A stretch of DNA of 64,000 nt. Origin: Notamacropus eugenii. Its lineage: Eukaryota; Chordata; Mammalia; Diprotodontia; Macropodidae. Below are positions 10,535-21,276 of this stretch, piece by piece; within the stretch, counting starts at the first letter, position 1; every line of letters starts with the position of its first letter. The position numbers were made by a program, and so were the translations under genes. Under the pieces are notes generated by a model. The model worked only from the letters and a program-made list of their open reading frames with translations. It was not told the origin of the DNA and ran no database searches. The stretch spans positions 28,254,903 to 28,318,902 of the forward strand of contig NC_092878.1 in NCBI RefSeq assembly GCF_028372415.1, in the 5' to 3' direction.

Positions 10535-10615
10535 CAACATGTATATTACGTATATATACACATGCATATATACAAAAGACATACACACACACGTATATAT
10601 GTAGATACAAAGTAT
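10535..10615. repeat. TA/CA microsatellite
   Basis: Mixed TATACA and CACACG units. Confidence 0.9.
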
Positions 10616-13117
10616 AAGCTAATTTTCGGCAGGGGATAGGGCAAGGCAATAGCAGTAGGGAAAAATTAGAAAATGAGATGATAGTTCTGCTGGACTTCAA
10701 AAGCAGCTATGGTTACTTGTGGCCCCTGCCCCATCTGGAATTTGGGTTTACACAGACTAGCTCTGATCCCAGATGCCTGACCTCCCCACCAACCCCTTCA
10801 CCCCGTAGGAGGATCATTATTCCTCTTTGGTTCCACCCAACTCCAGGGAAAAAACTCCTGAAGAAAACTTAGGTATGGTTCATGTCTATCCAAGTCTACT
10901 GAGAGTATCTCAATGAGACATATGGAACAGCCTTCATTTCATCCCACTTTACGATTATGCTTATGATTCAAAGAAGTCACCACAGCCCATGAACAGATAC
11001 AAAAATTTAAAACACTCAACCTGTCCTTTGTACTTCTCAGACACCTTCCCTCCCCAATAAAAACACTTCAGGGCAGTCACACAACCGCTGGCTACTTGAA
11101 ACAGTAAGGAAGGAGGGAGAGGGAGAGGGAGAGAGAATGAATGAAAATTCATATAGGCCATGGAGCCTGTGGTTAGCAGAAAACAGGATTTAGCTAAAAA
11201 GAAATCACACTATTGGCTAAAATTTTTAAAAATTAAAAGTATTTTGTCTATTCATCCCAGATTTCCAGCATCCCAACAACTCACAAGGGAAAGGGCAAAA
11301 GGTAATGGAGAAGAAGTTAGTCAGGAGAAGAAAAATACTTCCCCTCCCCCAGCTGCCTCTTTTTTCATCTCCCCAGGAATAAATACTGCTGAAGTGACAC
11401 TGGCATTACAGAGGATGGAGATTTGCTTATGCTGCAATTAAAGCCAAAGAGGGATGACTTCTCTGAACTTTTTGCTTATGGACCCAAAGCTTCTAGCTAT
11501 TCTCAATTTATTCTGTCCTGAATTCCTAGTTAGTTTACAGATTCTGGGATTTTTAAGAGGAGTCGGTGGTGGTGGTAGTTTGGAAAGTCAGGCCTAATGT
11601 ATAAAAATACAGAGAGAGACAGAGTGACAGACTGAGAGGCAGAGAGACAGAAAGAGAATATTTTTGATATCTTAAAATGCAAGGAAAAGTATGGTATTTT
11701 CTATGTGTGAAATTGTAGTTGAAAATGCCTATATTTTGATATAACATATTTTAGAGCGATAAATCTGTGCACAGTATTCTTCTCCTAGAGTGATCTCTTT
11801 TAAGTCCTTTCTTACACTAAGCACCACTGTAACATAACGTAATAATCTTTGGTGCCATCTACTTCTAACAAAGCACCGAAGTTTTACGCTACCCTACTGA
11901 TCTGCACAATGCTGTAACAGGCACAGGATGTGAGTCAGGTTATTACAAAGTGTCTTTGAAAGACCCACATTTCAAAGCAGACTGAAAAATGGGGGCCTTT
12001 TTTTCTTTAATGAATATAAGGAATCTCATATGTTAAAAAAATAAAACAACACACCTAACCACCACACATATGCCTATTTGCCACACATGAACTCACACAA
12101 CCACTGACTACTACTAAGAAGAGAAAATTAGTGTAGACCAAGGGGACTATGGATAGCAAGAAGCTAGATGTGGCTTAAAAGAAATAAGACTGTAGACTAA
12201 AAGTGAAACAACACTGAAAATACATTCTTACAATATGCTCTCACTACTGACACGCAATTCTCCAATCTTCTGAAATCTACCCTCTTTGCACTGCTACATA
12301 GGACAATGGACCCTTGACTTTCTGGACTTCAAAACCATGCCTTCTCTATTGCTGGTTCATCCTGGAACTTCCCTCAGCTCCTGGGGCCTTGACCAGGAAA
12401 AGGCTACACCCCCACTGACCTGCTCCCCCTGGAATATTCCTCTCTAAGGCTGTCCCTTTCCCCACTGGGCCCAAACCCTGCTTTCCTTCCCTCCTTCTTC
12501 CTTCTTTCCTGCTCTAAAATTCTAGTATTCTATGACAATGAGTCCGGAGCTAAAGACCTACTGGCAGTTTGATAAATTTATGTGTTTAAAAAAAAAAACT
12601 CAGCAAAGACTGGAACTGACAAAACTATCTACATTGGGAGAGTACAATTATTCCTGGAGGCTGATGGAAAGCCTAGACAGCTTTGGAAAAGATCTTTTCT
12701 AGTCCACTGATTTCATAATTCAAGCCAATGCATTGTTTCCTTCCAACGTGAAAACCACAGAAGGGTTAACGTTCAGAAGAACTGTGGTACATAGAACTGA
12801 TCTCGAAGAACTGCCATGTGTTCTGTGGGAGTGAGACTAGCTGAAAAACCAAGGCAGCATTTCTGAGATGCCAGAGAAAAGGATGCTTATCTCCGGTATG
12901 TTTACTTTGCACTTCTTTCCTCCCCTTCCTTCTTTGTCCCAGGGTATCTCCTTTATCCCGTCAATCCTTCCTGTATTCTTGCCCTGTGGTTTCTATTATG
13001 GCTGTTTTGATTGTTTTAGATAGTAACTGTCTCTGCGAAATGGAAGGGAAAACGTACAGGTACCAAGAGGGTTCTGGATTCTAGTTATTACCTGATTTAT
13101 TACTTTTAAATCAAATA
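10616..13117. other. Unclassified intron DNA
   Basis: No gene or confident repeat in about 2.5 kb. Small features only: purine-rich patches at 11105-11135 and 11607-11660, an A10 run near 12588, and a pyrimidine-rich stretch near 12480-12520. Part of the unique sequence could be conserved regulatory DNA, but that cannot be judged without alignment. Confidence 0.5.
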
Positions 13118-13186
13118 TCTATGTATATATGTGTGCATGTATGTGTATATATAATATACACACACACACAAACACACACACATGTA
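13118..13186. repeat. TATG/CA microsatellite
   Basis: TATG-type units followed by CA repeats. Confidence 0.9.
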
Positions 13187-13258
13187 ATTGAGAAAAACCA
13201 ATTTCTCCAGTGGCCATGTCCTAATACTTATCTATGGGTTAAACTTCTATTTAAACCA

Positions 13259-14080
13259 GTATGTTTCAGCACCCCTTGCGGATCCCCAAGACCCTTTCAG
13301 GGAATCTAGATGGTTAAAACTATTATAATAATGCTAAAATACCACTGTTAAGTCTATCTCGCAAAAACATTCAAAAAAAGGGAAAAGGACCTATTTGTGA
13401 AAAAGTATTTATAGCAGCTCATTTTGTGGTGGCTAAGAATTGGAAATTGAAGTGATGTCCATCAACTGGGGAATGGCTAAATAAGCTGTGGTATATGAAT
13501 GTAATGGAATATTATTGTGCTATAAAAAAATGACAGGATGATTTCAGAAGAACCTGGAAAGACTTACACGTACTGATGCATAGTGAAATGAAAACACTGT
13601 CTGGAGTAACAGGAATATTATTTGATGAAGAACTGTGAATGACTTAGCTATTCTCAGCAAACCAACGATCCAAGACACTCCCAAAGAACAAATGATAAAG
13701 CACACTATCCACCTCCAGGGAAAGAACTGGCATTGTCTGAATACAGACCGAAGCAAGCTATTTTTCACTTACTTTCTTTCATTTTTTTAAATTAGTCTTC
13801 CTGTAAAAAATAACTAAAAAGAAGATGTTTCACATAATTGCACACATAGAACCTATATCTAAGTGCTGTCTCAGGGAAGAGGAGGGAGAGGGAGGGATAG
13901 AATTTGGAATTTAAAACTTTAAAATAAAAATGTTTAGAAAACCGAAAAAAATAATAATGCTAAGATATAGTAAATACCAATAGATAGAACCCATATAAAT
14001 AAAAGATCTTTGGGGGAAACCTCAGTAATTTAAGAGTGCAAATGGGTTCTAAGACCAAAAAGCCTGAGAAACCTCTATGA
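13259..14080 (+). mobile_element. hAT-like non-autonomous DNA transposon, split by an L1
   Basis: Left part 13259-13337 (CCCCTTGCGGATCCCCAAGA, TTAAAACTATTATAATAATG) and right part 13964-14080 (AAAGATCTTTGGGG, TAAGAGTGCAAATGGG, ACCAAAAAGCCTGAGAAACC) read as the two ends of one Charlie/Tip100-type element. The end of the right part resembles the usual terminal 'ggtctcaggaccc' motif in reverse. A 5'-truncated L1 sits between them. Family name from memory; no 8-bp duplication checked. Confidence 0.6.
13338..13950 (+). mobile_element. L1 LINE 3' end, 5'-truncated, with 13-bp duplication
   Basis: Marsupial L1 3' terminal region: GTATTTATAGCAGCTCATTT, TGTCCATCAACTGGGGAATG, ATATGAATGTAATGGAATAT, then a purine-rich segment (GAGGAGGGAGAGGGAGGG) and an A-rich end. 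The 13-bp duplication ATAATAATGCTAA at 13325-13337 and 13951-13963 is perfect, so the borders are firm. No coding frame of note remains. Confidence 0.9.
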
Positions 14081-15019
14081 CTGAGGCAATGGCATCTCTA
14101 GTCTGCTTATTTAAAAGCAAACAGCCAATATATATGAGGGATCTGATCTGTTATATCACAATCTATTTCTAAATGATTTCCTAGAGGTTGTTTTACATAA
14201 CTGGGAAGTTTTTCACGACTTCTTTAGTGCTATTCAAGTGGAATTTCTGTACTCAGACTTCCTGAGTCCTGAGAATTGTGTCCACTTTTCTGGGACTAAG
14301 TGGTACTCCATCATTCAAGGAATTCCAGGGACCTCCAAAGATTATATAGTTTATTATCTTACAGGTGGAATTGTGCAAAATCCAACTCAGACATACTATT
14401 GAGTCCCATTATTAAAATTCTCCAGGAATAAAGGTTCACAGAATTGTCAAGGTGTTACAATTTTAGATTTTGAATCAAAAAATTCAGAGTTTCCTTTGCG
14501 ATGCGATCCTCTGCGATGTTGCAAATTACATGAGTGAAATTTCCAACAGTAAAGAAAGAAAAAAAAATCTTCTTGCTCTGACACTAGCTGGCTTTCTACT
14601 ATGTTCTGTACTTTTCCTATGCAGACCAAAGTCTAGTAAGCAATTAATACAAAAAACAAGCAAATGGCCATGCACATTAGGTGCATAAAATTTATTTGAC
14701 GTAAGAGCTGGTTTTAAGTGCACCCTTTTATGGAATTCAAAAGGTTACTTAATAACTCTGAATCTATGCCTTATTGTTAGTCTGTGACTTCCCTGTTAGT
14801 TTCTTGGGGTTCTCTCAGCCTTACGGCTTCCTCCCAAGCTTTGCAGGCATTATTTGATAAGGGCTATATCAAAGGATTGATGAAATCAAACAGAAGAAAG
14901 AATTCAGGAAGCATCCACACTCTTCTGCCTTTATCTTATAAAGTGAGAAAGAAATACAAAAGAATTATATTGGATAAATAATAAAGAAAAGTTGAATCAT
15001 TGTAATAATAACAATTCAC
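14081..15019. other. Intron 3 DNA next to exon 3
   Basis: No repeat recognised. A CpG-bearing near-duplicate TGCGATGCGATCC / TCTGCGATGTTGC lies at 14498-14523 in AT-rich DNA. The EHD4 donor site of intron 3 (GTGAAT) is at 15019-15014 on the minus strand. Confidence 0.5.
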
Positions 15020-15117
15020 CTCTGCTGATACGCTGTTTCTCTCCAGAAAGAATTCCAGGGCTGTCAATGATGCTTATGCTCTTTAGAACTTGGTTAGGCA
15101 GCTGGGAGCACATGAAC
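15020..15117 (-). CDS. EHD4: EHD4 coding exon 3
   Basis: A 98-bp exon read from 15117 to 15020. Its first G completes the split Arg138 codon; it then encodes [20 protein letters not shown] followed by [12 protein letters not shown] and the first base of Gly171. DSPG at residues 156-159 is the nucleotide-binding G3 (DxxG) motif of the dynamin-like G domain. The acceptor TTTAG ends at 15118 and the donor G/GTGAAT starts at 15019. The sequence fits EHD4 (IDSP and [12 protein letters not shown]) better than EHD1 or EHD3, which read IDTPGILSGE there. The EHD proteins are membrane-binding ATPases that tubulate recycling endosomes. Confidence 0.97.
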
Positions 15118-15172
15118 CTAAAGAAAAAATATATCATGAATGGAATAAAAATATCTAAACGATACCAAATAG

Positions 15173-15268
15173 TCACTTGTGTGACCCTAATTAGGTAAGT
15201 CACTTAATTAACTCTGGGTCACAGCTTCCACATCTGTAAAACATGGGGGTGAGATCAAATTTCCAGAT
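15173..15268 (+). repeat. tRNA-derived SINE fragment, sense
   Basis: TGTGTGACCCTAATTAGGTA, AGTCACTTAATTAACTCTGG, CACATCTGTAAAAC. Confidence 0.6.
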
Positions 15269-15274
15269 GATTTT

Positions 15275-15665
15275 TTCTAAAAAACGGAAACTATCAGTGT
15301 TGAAGGGGCTATGGAAGACAGGCATACTAATACATTGTTGGCGAATCTGTAAATCGATCCAAATATCCTGGCAAATAATTTGATTTATTAGAAAAAAGGC
15401 ACTAAATTGTTGACCGGGTAATTCCATTAATGGACAATTCCTTAAGAAAGTCAATGATTACAAAACACTTTGTGGTAGCAAAAATGTGGAAACAAAATGG
15501 GTCTCTTGATTGGGTAAAGGCTGGGCAAATTGTAGCATACAAATCTAATAGAATGCCCTAAGAAATGCTGAATATGACGAATTCAGAGAAATATAAGATG
15601 ACTTGTATGAGGTGATGCAGAATGAAAAAAGTAGAATCAAAAGAAAAATACATACAACGTGAACA
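15275..15665 (+). mobile_element. L1 LINE 3' region, degraded
   Basis: Shares with the other L1 3' ends here the series 'AATACATTGTTGG', 'TTTGTGGTAGCAAAAATGTGG', 'GTATGAGGTGATGCAGAATG'. More diverged than the copies at 13338 and 24578. Confidence 0.75.
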
Positions 15666-15689
15666 TGGAAAGAAATTAAAAATCAATCA

Positions 15690-15955
15690 AAAGAAGGAAG
15701 AAAACAAGTATTTATTAAGTACCTTCTATGTTCTAAGCACTGTGCTAAGCACTTCATGAATATTATCTCATATAATCCTCACAACTATCCTGGGAGGTAA
15801 GAGGTATTCTTATTCCCATTTTACATTTGAGAAAACTGAGGCAGTGATTAAGTGACTTGCTCAGGGTCACATAAAAAGTATCAGAGGCAAGATCTGAACT
15901 CACGTCTTCCTGACTCCAGGCCCCAGGCTCTAACCACCGCACCTCTTGGCTAGTT
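15690..15955 (-). repeat. MIR/CORE-SINE with L2-like end, antisense
   Basis: Long antisense copy: AGTATTTATTAAGTACCTTC, ATATTATCTCATATAATCCT, TTACATTTGAGAAAACTGAG, TTAAGTGACTTGCTCAGGGT and CTGACTCCAGGCCCCAGGCT. Confidence 0.75.
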
Positions 15956-16561
15956 TCCTTGAGCTAGCATATATTCCATAGCTTTTTACAACATCATCTG
16001 AGGACATTATAGTTCTACTTCTTTCACACTGAGCTCTGATCAAATATCTAACATTAAAGGGGAAAGAACCTTGTACTCACAAAACCAACAAATGAGAACA
16101 CTGCAAATGTGTAAAAGAAGGACGCCCTGGCAAAAGCTCACCGAGGTGAGTGAATTGGAGAAACTGGTGATAAAAATATTATGCTTCACAATTATGAAGT
16201 CTGTTTTAGAACCTCAAATATTCTCATGAATGACAAGTTCAGGTCCAGGCTTTGGGACTTACTAGATCTGAGGTGGCATAAGTCATTTCTGCATACAAAT
16301 GCAGAAAGTCTCTACATTCCTGGGCCTCGGATCTCTTTAGAAGAAGCTAAAGTTACAAGATCTACAAGCTACCATGACTAAGTCCTATGATTCTAGGGAG
16401 ATAAAGACAGGGCAAATTTCAGTTTTGGAGACTGAGATAGACACACAAAAAAGGGTCTTTTCATAAAGTGAAAATACTTATCAGTATAAGAACATAACCA
16501 CAACAAACTGCCTACCAGTTAGCAAAGTTATGATATGCTAATACAATATCGTTAGTAACAT
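15956..16561. other. Unclassified intron DNA, SINE-like stretch 16225-16398
   Basis: A weak tRNA-SINE-like reading (GGGACTTACTAGATCTGAGG, CCTGGGCCTCGGATCTC, ending CCTATGATTCTAG) is present, possibly interrupted. Otherwise nothing recognised. Confidence 0.4.
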
Positions 16562-16760
16562 GTGACAGGCAGTGTGGCCTATTGGCTAGGGTCTCTGGTT
16601 CCCATCTTCGACATACTGACAGTAAGACTCTGGGCAAGTCACTTAAATTTCATCAGTGCACATGGCAACTCTCCAACACCATGAGATGCAGGATAGGTCC
16701 CGATGTACAAGTGTGGAAGGGGAGTTCTCGCACCAATAAAACCACAGGACCACACCAAAA
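16562..16760 (+). repeat. tRNA-derived marsupial SINE, sense
   Basis: Head GGCAGTGTGGCCTATTGGCT and CTCTGGGCAAGTCACTTAAA. Tail TCAGTGCACATGGCAACTCT, then ACCAATAAAACCACAGGACC and an A-rich end. Related copies: 3550, 36105, 47330, 49665 and 62630. Confidence 0.65.
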
Positions 16761-17324
16761 AATAAAAAACAAAAAAAATCCTGTTAGACAGAAAAGGAAG
16801 GATTAGAAAAATTACTTGTTTCTCAGGAAAATCCTGTTAGACCTGTCTTGTTATCATAAATTTTTGGCTTCAGTCTGTTCTATTGTTATCCTACCAAGGA
16901 CATGATGTACATACAAATGCAGAAAGTCTATAATGAACTTCCTTTTCTTTGTATTTCAAATATCTGATGCATATACCAGTGGGCAGAAAGTTCGAAAACT
17001 TTCTTAAAACTCAGTCTTTTTCCACTCTGTGGAATTAGTGGCCATTACTCAGAAGGTAAATATGCCCAGAATGTGAGATGAGGAATGACTGCATCCAATT
17101 CTACCAGGATACGTATGGCTAGGCAAAGCCACAATGTAATTTATGCAGGAATGAATAGGCGGCTTGGGACATGAGATATAAATGTTAGCAAAAAATAGCT
17201 TTTTCACATGGATCTCAAAGGGTTTCACATTTATTCTTTCATTTATCTTAAAATCCTCCCTATGAGGACATAAAGGAAAGGATCATGGGGTCCCACTGAC
17301 AGCCAGAAGTACCCTTTAGGAATC
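16761..17324. other. Unclassified intron DNA
   Basis: Nothing recognised apart from a short near-repeat of AATCCTGTTAGAC at 16777 and 16831. Confidence 0.5.
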
Positions 17325-17490
17325 ATTTAGTTTGAATGGCCTCATTTTGCAGATGAAAAAATTGGAGCCTGGAAAGGTGATGTGACATACACAAAGACAA
17401 CAACACAAGTAGTAAGTCACAAATGCAGGGATTCAAACCTTGAGTTTGATTAAATCCAGTACGCTTTCCAGCATACCATGCTGCCTCTCC
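17325..17490 (-). repeat. MIR/SINE, antisense
   Basis: CCTCATTTTGCAGATGAAAA, AAAGGTGATGTGACATACAC, GGGATTCAAACCTTGAG, ATACCATGCTGCCTCTC. Confidence 0.65.
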
Positions 17491-18527
17491 TCAAGGATTC
17501 CATTTATTTCTCTAGCTGGAGAAATTTAAGAAGGGAGCAGCTAAATGGTAGGTAGTCTGTAGAATATGACACATCTCCTAAAAGCAAATTTAAAATTCAA
17601 TTTCCACTAGAATGGAGATCAAGGGTTTTGAGAGCTAGCAAAGTTAAAACGAGAACTTGAATCCAATTAAGAAAGCTTGCTCATTTCTGTTTTTTAAAAA
17701 AAAGTCTGTTTAACAAACAGTACTGAACAGAGAACAGATTTTTGCTATAACAAAATAAGCACGGATCGCTAAAAATATCCTTTGCTAACCCACTCGTTAA
17801 ATGTACAACACGTTGATTCATTCCTTAGCTGACTTATTCCTTAGATTTGGGGGAGGGATAAAGTGCTGGGGGATGTACTGAAGGGAATGGGACATTGCCA
17901 GCCAACAAGTCAACAGTAATCTGCTCAGTCTCTAATAGAATGCTACTGCCCATTGAAATGCTTTCCCCTTACTGGAAAAATGGCACAAAGTAGAAACTAT
18001 TCCCCAAGAGCTAGTGTCACAGAGATATTGATGAACTTTCTCCATAAGCATGAAGCCTGTACACATTACAATTTTTCCAGAATTTTCTGGGTGGAGTTCA
18101 AAATGTACAATGGGAGACTATACATTCAATTCCTGCAGAACAAAGTTACATTTACAATGCTGGAACTACTCCCAGGATGATGCAACAGCGACAAGTTACA
18201 CAGGCAAAGGGCGTGTAAAAGAAAAAAGAGAAGGGGGAGGAGTATGCAGATAAAGAGCAAAAAAGGAGCTGGCTTCAGGTTCAATGCCACATAATTAAAT
18301 CTAAGGCAGCTTTATTTTAAAGTTTTAGCAATGTCACATTGCAATGCTCCTTTGTGCTGAAGGTACTGCCCCCAAGCCTGTGTTCTGTGGACATTTGGGG
18401 TTGTTGAAAGGAGAAGAAAAAGAACAGTTGCGTGTGGAGCACAGATAAAATCAGCTTGAAAAGAAACACTGCCCTCAGATAAAAGTCCTTTTTTTTCAGA
18501 ACACAGGCTGTTCTGAGAACCTAACCC
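17491..18527. other. Unclassified intron DNA
   Basis: About 1 kb with no repeat or exon that I recognise. Two short + strand open frames (17953-18253) lack any domain and splice context. Confidence 0.5.
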
Positions 18528-20130
18528 CTGCCTAGGAATACCAGATCTTAAACCATACTACAAAGTACTTATCATCAAAATGATTTGGGACTGGTTAAAA
18601 AAGGAGAGGTCAATCAGTGGAACAAGTTAGTACAATATGTAAAAGCCAACAAACCTAGCTGTGCAGTGTTTGATAAACGTCAGCTACTGGGGTTAGAACT
18701 TGCTTATCTGACAAAAGTTGCTGGGAAAACTAGAAAGCAGTTTGGCAAAAACTAGGTATAGACCAGGGGTAGGGAATCTGCCACCTCAAGGTCACATATG
18801 ACCCTTTAGGTCCTCAAGTGCAGCCCTTTGACCAAATCCAAATTTCAAAGAACAAAACTGGATCTGGTCAAAGGGCTGCACTTGGCCTCAAGGCTGCAGG
18901 TTCCCCACCACTGGTATACACCAACATCTCACAGCTTACATCAAGATAAGCTCCCGATGAAGATACATGACTTAGATATGAAAAGTTATATAATAAACAA
19001 ATTTGAGGAACAAGGAAGAAATTTCCTATAAGATTTATGGATAGAACAAGAGTTTACAATAAAAGACTAGGGATAATCACAAAAGAAAAAATGGACAACT
19101 TTGATTATATAAAATTTAAGTTCCTCCTCAACAAAACCAAAGCAGTAAAAATCGGAAGCAAGAATTACATGAGAAGAAATCTTTGTAACAAGTTTCTCTA
19201 ATAAAAGTTTCGTTTCTGAAATATGTAAGAAACTGATTCAAATTTATATGAATAAGAGTCATTCTTAAATTGATAAATGGTCAAAAGACATAATTAGGTG
19301 TTTCATATCATTCAATAAACAAATCTAAGTTATCAAAAATCATATGGAAAAAAGTGCTCCAAATCACCAACAACTAGAGAGAAGCAAATTAAAACAAATC
19401 TGAGACTCTATTTCGTACCTTTCTAATTGACAAAGATGATAAAAAAAAATGACAAATTTGAGGGGCTGTGGGAAAATAAATACGCTGCTGGTAAAACTAT
19501 GAGTTGTTTCAGTCAGTCTGGAAAATAATTTGTAACAATGACCCTAAACTTACTAAACTGTGCATATTCTTTTTGATCCAGCAATATAATTACTATTATG
19601 TCCTAAAGATATCATAGAGGAAAAGGACCGATATTATGGTCCTTCTTCTAATGGCACAAACCTGGAAACCAGGGGGTGCCTGTCAGCATGGATGAATTAT
19701 GATATATGAATGGAATGGAATGTTATTGCACCATAGGAAATGATAAAAGGGATAGTTTGAGAGAAACCTTAGAACACTTCTATGAGCTGATGCAGAGTGA
19801 ACTGAACAAAATCAAAAGAACAATTTATGTAATAATATTGTAAAAACAAACAACTCTGAAAGACATTAGAGCTCTGATCACTGCAACGACCAGCTAAGAT
19901 TCCAGAGGACTGACGGTGAACTGCGCTACTGCATTCAAGATACAAAATGGAACACTTATTTTTGTACACAGGCAGGGCAGGATTTTGTCTTGTTTGACTA
20001 TACACGTTTGTTACAAGAGTTTTGGTTTCCTTTCTTTTTTTCCTTCAGCGGACAGGAGACTAGAAATAAAATAAATGCTTAATAATTTATTTTCAAAATA
20101 AAATTTAAGTTGTAAAAAATATATAAATGA
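18528..20130 (+). mobile_element. Old L1 LINE, ORF2 C-terminal part and 3' end
   Basis: Begins in the ORF2 region that reads LPDLK.YYKVLIIKMIWDW (ACCAGATCTTAAACCATACT), runs through the end of ORF2 and the 3' region (TGATGCAGAGTGAACTGAAC) to an A/T-rich tail near 20040-20130. Frames are broken by several stops and shifts. The 3' end differs from the younger L1s in the window, suggesting an older subfamily. A hAT-like element interrupts it at 18764-18913. Confidence 0.85.
18764..18913. mobile_element. hAT-like non-autonomous element with 8-bp duplication
   Basis: A 150-bp palindromic element. Ends CAGGGGTAGGGAATCTG and CAGGTTCCCCACCACTG are near-perfect inverted repeats, and the interior is also roughly palindromic (GTGCAGCCCTTTGACC against GGTCAAAGGGCTGCAC). 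Flanks GTATAGAC (18756-18763) and GTATACAC (18914-18921) form an 8-bp duplication with one mismatch, the hAT hallmark. It lies inside an L1. Diverged relatives are at 59827-60002 and 62750-62957. Confidence 0.93.
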
Positions 20131-21260
20131 AATACATATCAAAATAAATATTTATTTTAAAAGAAAAAATTTACATAAAAAAGAAAGCAGCCTATCAAAT
20201 AAATGTACCAAGAGAATCTCTTTGAAAAGCAGCTCAGTGGTAAGGGCACTGGGGCAGTGAGGGCCACGGGGCTCTGTGGTCTTTTGGCTTCTTTGTTCAC
20301 AACTGTTTTTCTAAGTTTTGAAGAACAGAGCTGTTTGAGGATGATGAGATTATAGGACTGAAGTCACATCTCATAGGAAATGAGATTTTTAGTTTCACAT
20401 CATAAGGTAGACATGAGTCACTAAGCACAAACATGCCTTGATTTGAGGCATTAGAAGCCAGTGACGGCCAGATGGAGATACGGAAGATATGAGATGGGAA
20501 GCTAAAAATATGAAGAGTCCTAAGAAGCTGGTGACTGAAGACAGAGGAGGCAAGGAGAGAAACCGATCACAGAATATCAAAGCCAACTAGAGGTGAGCAG
20601 AACTGAGAGGCAGACTTTGCAGAGGATGGAAGGAGCTGTTGGATTAGAGTGTTCTATAGCTCCTAGAAGTTGGCTACAGGAAAACAGAAGAGCTGATTGA
20701 GTTTATTGCCTTTTAGAGCCAACTACTGCCTGAGAAGAGGAAACCTCTTATGTCAACCATATTGCCCCTCTGGTTTGAGAAAGGGAAAATCCTTATATCC
20801 CATAAAGAAGAGAGCTGAATAAGCCTAACAGATTCCAGGCTTAAGGAACCTGTTTTTCACCAAAATAGTGTAATACTGACACATTTTGCTAAAAGAACAT
20901 ATCACTTCCTCAGGACCCTGCCATGAGAGGCTATGTGCTACAAGAGTTTAACACTGTTTCAACATATGAAGAACAGCAGATATAGCTTTGCCTAATAGCA
21001 GAGTTCTGTGGACCAGAAGGGGAACAATTAGGAATAAAGTGGTCTTGCAAGTCACATGCAGACTGCTCCCTAAGTACATTAAGGCCTGAAGTCCAGAGTT
21101 ATGAGTTGCCTTCAGCACATAAGTTTCCTTAATCATGGGCCTCAGTGACAGGTTTTTATAAATGTACGTCCACTCCCTCTGATCCACAGATACTATGTGT
21201 GCATTGATGGAAAGGTGTGACTCAGGTTTAAGAATGAGCTGTGATATTCTGAAAATTCTT
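20131..21260. other. Unclassified intron DNA
   Basis: An A-rich patch (20131-20190), then about 1 kb of purine-leaning sequence in which I cannot place any repeat or exon. The first part could be the far end of the preceding L1. Confidence 0.45.
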
Positions 21261-21276
21261 GCTTTTGTCTTCTATT

